From Corinectria fuckeliana (Eukaryota; Ascomycota; Sordariomycetes; Hypocreales; Nectriaceae), in NCBI GenBank assembly GCA_019137255.1, contig WPDH01000379.1, positions 1-64,000 on the forward strand: DNA of 64,000 nt. Direction: 5' to 3'. A model generated the notes under the pieces. That model made no database searches. It saw only the letters and a list, made by a program, of their open reading frames with translations, and had not been told where the DNA came from. Shown piece by piece: positions 56,876-64,000 of this stretch; positions within the stretch are counted from its first letter, which is position 1; every line of letters begins with the position of its first letter. A program made the position numbers and the translations under genes.

Positions 56876-59599
56876 GTAGAGATTTGTCCCCCCTTTTCCT
56901 TTAGTTATAGTGCGACTGACCAGATAGTGACATGGGATAATAGAGAGTAGAGAAGGGTTATACCATGGAGTTGTGTTCCCTGGAGCCGCCAACGAGTTGT
57001 TTGTCCGGGAGTTTGGCCGGATCCTTGTTTGTTTCTAGTTCTCATTGTGTAGGAGTAATGAAGAGTTTGCTTCGAAGTCCAAGTTGCGTTGGATGCCATG
57101 TTGTACAGCTGTGAGCTCGAATTTAAGTTGCGCGATGGACAGTCGATAACGCACAGAGCCGTCGTAGATTCGTGCTTCGTCAATAGGGCGTACAGCCGGC
57201 CATCATCCCATTGTCCTGGTAAATGGTGGTCTAAGCAGACAGATGCAGGCCAACCCATGTTCAGATGAAGATTTCACGTGTACGGCAGGTTTCACTCTCA
57301 GTGCACGTGTGACACGTGTGACCGTACGTGCACCTAGGAGGTCTATAGAGACATGGCGTGCCCTGAGATGTCTCTAGACTATAGTACACCATTCAAACCA
57401 TCACAGACGCGCATCTGTCTTCACATATTGCTCAGTAGTTCAATGCACTGTTGGTCAAAACGGGTCTCAAAAAGATCGCGAATCGTAGTTCCACAGCGAT
57501 CGGCATCGATCATTGTTCGGCACTAGACGACAGCAGCTGTGCCCCTCGGGTGAGAATCTTAAGACACCACCTATAGCTTAAGATGCGACATAACCAACGG
57601 GCGCCCGTTTATTGCAGGGATTGAGCCCGTCGCCACTAGTCGAGCCGAGCCGACGGGTAGATGGTTCTTGGGATTATCTAATTAATTGAACGCTGTTAAG
57701 GCTAGGGAGCACAAGGCTTCACTTCATTGTCTGGAGAAGAACAATGTGCCTGGTCCGTAGCATTCTCGTATATATTTTACTTATTTTAACATTATGCCCC
57801 TACGCGCTCGTATATGTCTTAATTTAGATTTTCATCGTAAGTTACCGTGGTATTCTCAGTCTGGGAGCAGAGCCCTGGGCTGCTTTCGTGCAGATCGCTG
57901 CCGATCAGCATCATCAATGATCTCATCAGCGGGAAACAGGTTAGAGTACACGCACGCAAGACGGATTGCGCACCGTTGACTACTCTTGCAGTGGCTTGGC
58001 CCTCTGTGCCTTGCAGCGTAGAACTAAGCATGACGTTTACATACGGAGAATTGCTATAGTTAGGTATTGTTACGCGTTACCGGTTGGACAGTGAGAGCCG
58101 AGACCACTCTTCATCGTCGCAAGTGAAACTAGTGTAAAGAGCAAATTGAATGGCAAGTGATGTTGATAGTTACTTAAAAGTGGTACAAGATCTAGCTGCC
58201 AGGCCACATAGTCATTCCTCTTGGCCGGTTCATACAAAACTCCCTTGGTGGTCGACGCCGGTGCCTGATCCGAGCATCCAAACTTGAGCCATCGCTCCCG
58301 GTTGCCACGGCCGTAGATGCGAGAACAGTCGTTGGTGACGTGGACACCACCCCTGCCTGGAACCTCGGATGAGGTCGTACTTGCTGTTCTCATACGATTG
58401 AAGAACGATATCCAGCTGCACAGCAGACGAACTGCACTTCAAATCAATCTCGTACCGCTCAATCTTCTCAGGTACAGCTGCTTGCACGTGAGGAGGACCG
58501 AACGGATTGATTCGATAGATGACGGGATGAGATGTGAGAGGATGTTGATGTGGATTCCAGGAGAGAGCTTGAGGATGGACGAAGAATGGCACCGAGTCTG
58601 TGGTACCATCCATCGTGAATGGATTCAGGGTGGGGAGTGGATGTGACAGAATATGTTGACCGTGAATGTTCTGCGGGGAAATTCACGATGACGTGGAGAT
58701 TCAGTATTGGGGTCCACTGACAAAGCGGTAGGTAATTACCAAGTTACACCGTTGGATTTAGAGGTCTCAGAACGGCGAGCTACTGACGCTTGTCAAGGAT
58801 TTAATAGAAGAGGAAGTGAATCGCGGGGAGACAGAAAAGAAAGAAAAAGCACTGCGATAGCGGTGGCTGTAAATCTTGTGGGCTAGGAAGAGGAACGAGA
58901 GTGACTATTGAACGGATTTGCCTTTCCTCCCTTTCAATTGAGACTTAGACGGGCGATGTAGCTCCATGGCGATACCATAAGTTGTATTGCAGAGCCTAAC
59001 CTCAAAGGATTGGAAGACCCATGTCAATGTCGACAAGCTTTCAACGGTATTCGATTCAACCAGGTCGTCAAATGCTGTCGACGAGAAGGGCAGTTGGGAT
59101 TAATGGTCGAGATTCTTGAGCCTACAACGCTAAGTCACACCCACTCACTCATCACTTATAAGGAACATGGCGGTGCCGCTTCCAAGGGATGGTTAGCGCC
59201 ACACCCGCATAAAGTGGGTGGTCTGGCAGGATTGAAAAATGGTCTCATAAACTGGAAGTAGGACAAAGTGAACACTGCTAATTGCTTTTTTCTCGGATGA
59301 GCTGATAATCCTGGGTTATGGCAGAGCATTAATTAGTTGCTAAAAGTACGAAGTACTGAAATGGACACATGGCCCTGGGCTGACACGTGATGACGCGCGA
59401 CGCGTCTGACTCTGACGCCTCCGTGTGGTCTGTACCAAAAAACATTCGCAGCCGTGAATAGGCCCCATCTACCGGGACTAGTAACACCGTTGGAGGAGTA
59501 AGTCCACTTCCCCGTACGGAGTACGCTGCTTCGAATGCAAGGGGCCGTGCCCTTGTATACTGACCGCTTTCCCGTCGTCTAGGAGAGGCTCCCAAGGCT
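56876..59599. other. Mostly gene-free region
   Basis: 2.7 kb between the IHGDL copy B gene and the PIF1 gene. The only coding-like sequence is the broken frame pair at 58070-58613. Exact TACGAAGTA and TACGGAGTA motifs lie at 59347 and 59515, just upstream of the helicase. Confidence 0.55.
58070..58613 (-). pseudogene. Possible small gene with a frameshift
   Basis: Two minus-strand frames of coding-like composition meet near 58390. The first starts MDGTTDSVPFFVHPQALSWN (58613, A at -3) and includes KIERYEIDLKCSSSAVQLDI and VLQSYENSKYDLI. The second continues VPGRGGVHVTNDCSRIYGRG, RERWLKFGCSDQAP and AKRNDYVAWQLDLVPLL, with a possible 45-nt intron (GTAACT...ACTAG) before the end. No acceptable intron joins the two frames (the GT-AG pair there is 17 nt apart), so a frameshift or sequence error is implied. 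Family not recognised; it may be chance. Confidence 0.3.
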
Positions 59600-61582
59600 A
59601 TGATGCCGTCGTCACCACCTCCTGGGGCCAAGGGGCAACCGATTCCGAATGGCACCTCGCCGCCTGCCAGTCTCGCCGACAAGGACGACCAACTACCGTT
59701 GTTGCGACTAGCGCCGATCTTTCGCACCCCGGTTGGCATCAAGAGGAAGCGAGCAGACGGTGCCCAGTCGCCGTCGCCGTCGCCGTCGCGTCCGTCGCCG
59801 TCGTGTCCGTCGTCCGCCATTAGCATCTCGTCCGACTCCGACAACAATACCGAGCCTGGAAAAAACCAAGCTAGCCTGCCCGTTTGGAGTGACTCCATTG
59901 AACCAGCAGCCAGAGTCGGAGAGGATATATCTCGGTTGCCGGACCCGCCTGGGCCCGGTACTGCGGAACCAACACCACCCCTCGGCGAAGTCTCGCCAGA
60001 TGCCACGGCGACGCTGGATGCCGAACCAAAGCTATGCCAGGAACAACAAGATCTCGTCGATCTGATTGCGAGCGGACGAAACGTCTTTTACACGGGCTCG
60101 GCAGGCTGCGGCAAGTCGACCGTTTTGAAAGCTGCTGTAAAGAGGCTGCAGGAGATGGGTAAAGCCGTTGATATCGTCGCGCCCACCGGCCGGGCGGCGC
60201 TTCAGGTTAAAGGCAAGTCGACATGGTCCTACATGGGCTGGACACCGGACTATCACAAACTTCCCCTCGAGGATCTTATCGGCAAGGGTTTTCGCAAACA
60301 CGTCCAAAAACGCCTGAGGGGAACCGAAGTGCTCATCATCGATGAGATCAGCATGGTGGAAAACCATCACCTAGAGCGCATCAATGCTTGCCTGAAAGCA
60401 GTCAGGTACTGGAGGGAAGCAGATGCCCGTCCCTTTGGAGGAATCCAGATGATCGTGACGGGTGACTTCTGCCAGTTGCCCCCGGTGAAGCCCTTTCAAT
60501 ACTGCATCGAGTGCGGATTAGAGATGGACATCAACGACAGCGAGTACGAAACCGAATTTAATTGCCCCAATAACCATGGGCCGTTCTCGGAGAATGACAA
60601 GTGGGCTTTCAAGAGCGCCGCCTGGGAGGAAGCCGACTTTGTCCACGTACACTTGAAACAGATCCATCGCCAGAACGACGAGTACTTCATTAGACTGCTT
60701 CAGAAATGCCGACTTGGAATCTCCTTTGAGCCGGAGGAGGCGACAACGTTGATGGACCACCCCTGCCAAGTCCAGAAGGCTACGCGACTCCTCTGCACCA
60801 GACGAGAGGTGTCGGAGGTCAACCTGGAGAACTTCAACAAACTCAAGACGCCGCAATATCAATACAGGGCCGTGGACGGCTTTGATTGGATCAGTGACAG
60901 GCATCCACACCTCAGGCACTACAACAATCGTCTCCCTGACGGAACACTAATGGCCTGCAAGGACCAACGATTAGAGCCACAGGTCACACTGCGGGGAGGC
61001 ATGCTTGTCGTACTGCAAGTGAATCTTAACCTGAAGGGAGGATTGTGCAACGGAAGCCAAGGCATCATTTGTGGCTTCGAAGCCTTTGATCCTGCAAAGC
61101 TCCCCAGGGCCAAGCGCAAGGATGAAGACCTCCCCCCATGGCAAGTCATCAACGGGGAGCACGCAGAGCTCAGGGAGATGCAGATACGTAATTTCATGAA
61201 GGCGCAGAAGGTGACGGCCTGGCCGCGGGTGCTCTTCCACAACGGCAAGAAGCGCACCATCTTCCCTTGGTGCGTGGTCAACTCTGTCGGCGACAAAGAG
61301 CCCTACTCCCTCCTACACCGGACGCAGATTCCGCTCGTGGCCGGATGGGCTATGAGTGTTCATAAGAGCCAGGGCATGACGCTGGATCGCGTCATTGTTG
61401 ACCTGTCGAGGGCCTTTGAAGAAGGGCAGGTGTATGTCGCCTTGTCTCGGGCGACGAGCCTTGAGGGTCTCAAGATCGAGGGAAGCCCGCAGGGATTGTC
61501 AGTGGGAAGAGGTGGAAACGATGATGTGCAAGCGTTTCTGAAGGCTAAGTTTGGTGACGAACTATTGTCAGATCATAAATGA
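59600..61582 (+). CDS. PIF1-family DNA helicase with Cys/His insert
   Basis: Intronless, 660 residues. A Pro/Ser-rich N-terminus (about 1-140) with RTPVGIKRKRAD, a likely nuclear signal, precedes the helicase. Motifs: Walker A FYTGSAGCGKSTVLKA (about 163-176), APTGRAALQVKGKSTWSYMG (Ia), Walker B EVLIIDEISMVE (about 240-250), VTGDFCQLPPVK (III), LKQIHRQND (IV), GWAMSVHKSQGMTLDRVIVD (V, near 585-605) and YVALSRATSLEGLKI (VI). Between motifs III and IV lies QYCIECGLEMDINDSEYETE followed by FNCPNNHGPF, a CxxC...C...H pattern absent from classic Pif1 of yeast. PIF1 helicases unwind 5'-3' and act on G-quadruplexes, telomeres and mitochondrial DNA. Fungi have several PIF1-like paralogues, so the exact orthology is open. 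Confidence 0.92.
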   Translation: MMPSSPPPGAKGQPIPNGTSPPASLADKDDQLPLLRLAPIFRTPVGIKRKRADGAQSPSPSPSRPSPSCPSSAISISSDSDNNTEPGKNQASLPVWSDSIEPAARVGEDISRLPDPPGPGTAEPTPPLGEVSPDATATLDAEPKLCQEQQDLVDLIASGRNVFYTGSAGCGKSTVLKAAVKRLQEMGKAVDIVAPTGRAALQVKGKSTWSYMGWTPDYHKLPLEDLIGKGFRKHVQKRLRGTEVLIIDEISMVENHHLERINACLKAVRYWREADARPFGGIQMIVTGDFCQLPPVKPFQYCIECGLEMDINDSEYETEFNCPNNHGPFSENDKWAFKSAAWEEADFVHVHLKQIHRQNDEYFIRLLQKCRLGISFEPEEATTLMDHPCQVQKATRLLCTRREVSEVNLENFNKLKTPQYQYRAVDGFDWISDRHPHLRHYNNRLPDGTLMACKDQRLEPQVTLRGGMLVVLQVNLNLKGGLCNGSQGIICGFEAFDPAKLPRAKRKDEDLPPWQVINGEHAELREMQIRNFMKAQKVTAWPRVLFHNGKKRTIFPWCVVNSVGDKEPYSLLHRTQIPLVAGWAMSVHKSQGMTLDRVIVDLSRAFEEGQVYVALSRATSLEGLKIEGSPQGLSVGRGGNDDVQAFLKAKFGDELLSDHK

Positions 61583-62683
61583 CTGGATAATGACCCATGG
61601 GATGCTACGTGGCGTGTTTCTTGGCGGAATGCTATTCTTACAAAATAATCGAATATACCTCATCTTCTCACTACTAGATCTTTCATGAAGTAGAATGCCA
61701 CCCTAGTTCCTACTAGAAAGAATGCAGCGACAATGACAGTCACAACGTTGACAGTCCTAGCAATCGAATCCTCTTTAAAGCGTTCAAAGCAGCTAACCCC
61801 ATCTCGTGCGACTTCGTCCTATATCGTGTCAGTCAAAGGTCCTGCTCTATCAGACAGGAGAATGTTACTGTACCTCGGCATGCTAATAACGTCCGAGTAA
61901 GTGATGCAACTCAAGCTCAGATATAAGCTGCGTTTGAGGTTCCATTTTGTCACATACGACCACAGCTCTTAGAAAATACTGGATCCCGTCCGCTCTCCTC
62001 AGGTCAAACTAAGAAGCGGCGAATTAGTACTCGGGTCGGTGACGACCGGGGAATCCTCGCTGTTGTATGTTTTTTTCTTGGCCTTAATTAGAGGCTCGTA
62101 TACTTTTTAGTGTACAATTTGATTTACTTTTCTGGGCTGGGGATTGTTGCGTGATTGAGCCACAACGGCTAGAGCAGCGTCTCAGTTTAAGGTGGTAACA
62201 ACATGACAACAACCTACGGGGATCCTTTAAGCCGGACTTTATCTTCAAATCTAGTCTGCTATTGTGTGTACCTTATTACTGTTGCTCGTAAGGCTAAGTG
62301 GATGTTGTGATGCAGCTATTCTACAGCTGGAGAGATGGCCTTGGACTTTGAAACAAGGCAATTTGTACACTGATAGAGCATCTTGTAGGCCTATAGGGTG
62401 GTTAATAGTTTGTTTATCATTGCTGTCTGGCTGGCCGATATCTTGGTACTGGCTGTTATTGCGTACATCTCCTCATGTTTGTCCTCGGCATATAAAACTC
62501 AGATATCTATGGCTCAGGCATTGGGCTGCCTTATTAGCCTGGTCGAAGTGTTTTATATGTATTAATTTAATATTGGTGGTATGCATGTGGGTAATACTTA
62601 ATCCCGTTACCAAAATAGAAATAGACCTACTCCACCTACCTCTAGGCTAACGCCCGACGGCAATACCGTGTAAGTCTAGACTA

Positions 62684-62798
62684 CACTCAATAAAACAGCT
62701 TGGCGTCTCCATATATTCTGTCCGGACCACTGATATAATTGGATCGTGACGGTTTTGGTGAAAACTTGAGACGCCAAAGTGTTTCAATTTATTGAGTG
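62684..62798. mobile_element. MITE-like element with TA target duplication
   Basis: 115 bp whose ends are CACTCAATAAA (62684-62694) and TTTATTGAGTG (62788-62798). The inverted repeat continues inward as TTGGCGTCTC (62700-62709) and GAGACGCCAA (62768-62777), with a small length difference between. TA lies directly outside both ends (62682-62683, 62799-62800). No coding capacity. The layout is that of a Tc1/mariner-type miniature element mobilised by a transposase elsewhere. Confidence 0.75.
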
Positions 62799-63512
62799 TA
62801 TACGGGCACTCCGCCTACTTCACGCCCGACGGCCTAGGTCAGGTCAAGGCGAAGGGCTGGATACTTACAGACTCGGAGCTTGCCGTGGCAAGAAAGTAAA
62901 GAGCGAGCCCCAACCCCAACCCCAACCCCCCCGGGTCTGCCATCGGGGGACCCGAAGTCCCGGGCCATGAGGTCCAAGGAATCGGGGGTGGAGAAACGCC
63001 CAGTGGCCCAGTTCATCTGATCTCTGTGTGACCCATGAGAACACGTTAAGAATCTCTCTGGCCTGAAGCCTGGAGGCGTCGTCATATTGGTGTCCTTGTC
63101 CCAGAGATATTCGTTGGCCTGACATCTTCTTCTCCGGTCGCACAGTGCTTATACAAAAGCTCTTCGTACAGAGATGATCCATGGTCCGCCGGCTTCTTTA
63201 CCTCGACTGTCTGGCTCGCAAAATGGAATTTCTAGAAGCCTTCCGGCCTGTCCAATTGATTCCCTGGATACGACGTACCCGGCAGTTCGGTTCATGGTTG
63301 TCAAGGCCTGTCGACTTCAGCACGGTTGTCGAGTGGCTCCAAGGATCTAGCCAGCAGACGATTCGGCTCGATCTTTACAATATCCACTAATCAAGGTTGC
63401 ATAACGGAAATCAAACTTTATCTACCATGTATAGCGGCGCCATCCATAATAATCGGGCACGCGTGAAACACTAATCCGAGTCTTGGCACTTGGCAGCCAT
63501 CGACGCGATGAG

Positions 63513-63518
63513 TATAAG
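63513..63518 (+). promoter_or_regulatory. Probable TATA element of the astacin gene
   Basis: TATAAG 132 bases before the ATG at 63645, followed by a CT-rich leader (TCTTCTCC, CCTCTCCTTTT). Confidence 0.4.
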
Positions 63519-63644
63519 ACCACTCTTCACAGTCCCCCATTTGCCATCCGACCTTTGTGCACCAAGCCAATTCGCTCGTCTTCTCCAGCATCCATTGAGC
63601 ATCCTCTCCTTTTGAAAGTCGTTTTATCCCACAAGGTCCTCGAG

Positions 63645-64000
63645 ATGGCTCCCATGACGATCAAGACGCTGGTGGCTGTGGTCTTTGCGCTCTCGCAACC
63701 AGTTCTCGGCGCTGTGTTCCCTATCAACATTTTCAACCGCTCCGAAATTGACGCCATGTCCTTGGAAAAGCGCAGCTCCATGTCCGTTACCATACTGTGG
63801 GACGGAGGAGAAATCCCCTACATCTTGGAAGGCCTTCCCCACGACTTGTCAGAGTCAGTCCGCGATGCCATGAAGCTGTGGGAACAATCCACGTGTATCC
63901 GTTTCGTCCCCAAGAAAGATCAAGCAGCCTGGATGAAGGTTGAGAAAGTAAGACTCCCGGCGCAGTCAATTTGGGCGGCCTACTTACGGATTGTTCGCAG
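63645..64000 (+). CDS. Secreted astacin-type (M12A) metalloprotease, 5' part only
   Basis: Exon 1 (63645-63947, 101 codons) then a GTAAGA...TTCGCAG intron whose acceptor falls exactly on the last base of the window, so the rest lies outside. The N-terminus MAPMTIKTLVAVVFALSQPV is a signal peptide ending near VLGA. A short pro-region ends with LEKR, a Kex2-type site. The mature start SMSVTILWDGGEIPYILEGL, then DAMKLWEQSTCIRFVPKK, is the astacin beginning (W..G.IPY...I..AM..W...TCIRF). The zinc-binding HExxH is downstream of the window. Fungal astacins are rare and sporadically distributed. Secreted protease; substrate unknown. Confidence 0.85.
   Translation, partial: MAPMTIKTLVAVVFALSQPVLGAVFPINIFNRSEIDAMSLEKRSSMSVTILWDGGEIPYILEGLPHDLSESVRDAMKLWEQSTCIRFVPKKDQAAWMKVEKVRLPAQSIWAAYLRIVR

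Larger units (their letters stand above)
61583..63644. other. Intergenic with a MITE-like element
   Basis: Two kilobases without a supported gene, fairly AT-rich between 61650 and 62620. Holds the TA-flanked element at 62684-62798, a direct repeat around it and a (CCCCAA)3 patch near 62909. The last 160 bases are the astacin promoter. Confidence 0.6.

Noticed and set aside
62909..62929. CCCCAACCCCAACCCC resembling a telomere repeat
   Set aside because: Fungal telomeres are TTAGGG/CCCTAA; three copies of CCCCAA with flanking unique DNA is only a small C-rich repeat.

Overview
The window is nuclear DNA of a filamentous ascomycete (Pezizomycotina, most likely a Sordariomycete). Protein genes are cut by short GT-AG introns of about 45-75 nt. 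The gene set is typically fungal: PalA/Rim20, flotillin, SYLF/Ysc84, a bZIP with a DUF3425-type C-terminus, an FSH serine hydrolase, cyanovirin-N and DUF3659 proteins. Repeats carry strong repeat-induced point mutation (RIP). I cannot name the genus.

Layout. 1-4870 is an extremely AT-rich, gene-free block that looks like heavily RIP-mutated repeat DNA. 4932-8850 is a frame-broken gene relic on the minus strand. 9171-18000 holds four genes: a conserved hypothetical, flotillin converging on PalA, and a GT31-like glycosyltransferase. 19035-21118 is a dead piggyBac-family transposon with 28-bp perfect terminal inverted repeats. 22215-33487 has SYLF/Ysc84, FSH hydrolase, GH47 mannosidase, a secreted CVNH-domain gene with an abnormal last intron, a bZIP factor divergent from an NADP-type alcohol dehydrogenase, and an alkyltransferase-like repair protein. 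33933-39302 is a 1737-residue kinesin. A 4.3-kb gene-free region separates it from EME1/Mms4 (43635-45620), which converges on a histidine-phosphatase gene whose C-terminus carries a textbook PCNA-binding (PIP) box.

47004-56875 is the most unusual part. Five neighbouring genes have no known biochemical function: a 1209-residue LEA-like protein with DUF3659-type modules, a second DUF3659-type protein, two disordered proteins ending in almost the same beta-rich motif (LDLNLxIEIxLKARIHGDL), and a 203-residue conserved fungal protein between those two. Downstream are a possible broken small gene (58070-58613), a PIF1-family helicase with a Cys/His insert (59600-61582), a TA-flanked MITE-like element (62684-62798), and the first exon of a secreted astacin-type metalloprotease running off the end.

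Functional themes: membrane and endosome organisation (flotillin, PalA, SYLF), the secretory glycan pathway (GT31, GH47), DNA repair and replication (ATL, EME1, PIP-box phosphatase, PIF1), and secreted proteins (CVNH, astacin). Exon boundaries were deduced by hand from splice signals and reading frame. No database search was run.
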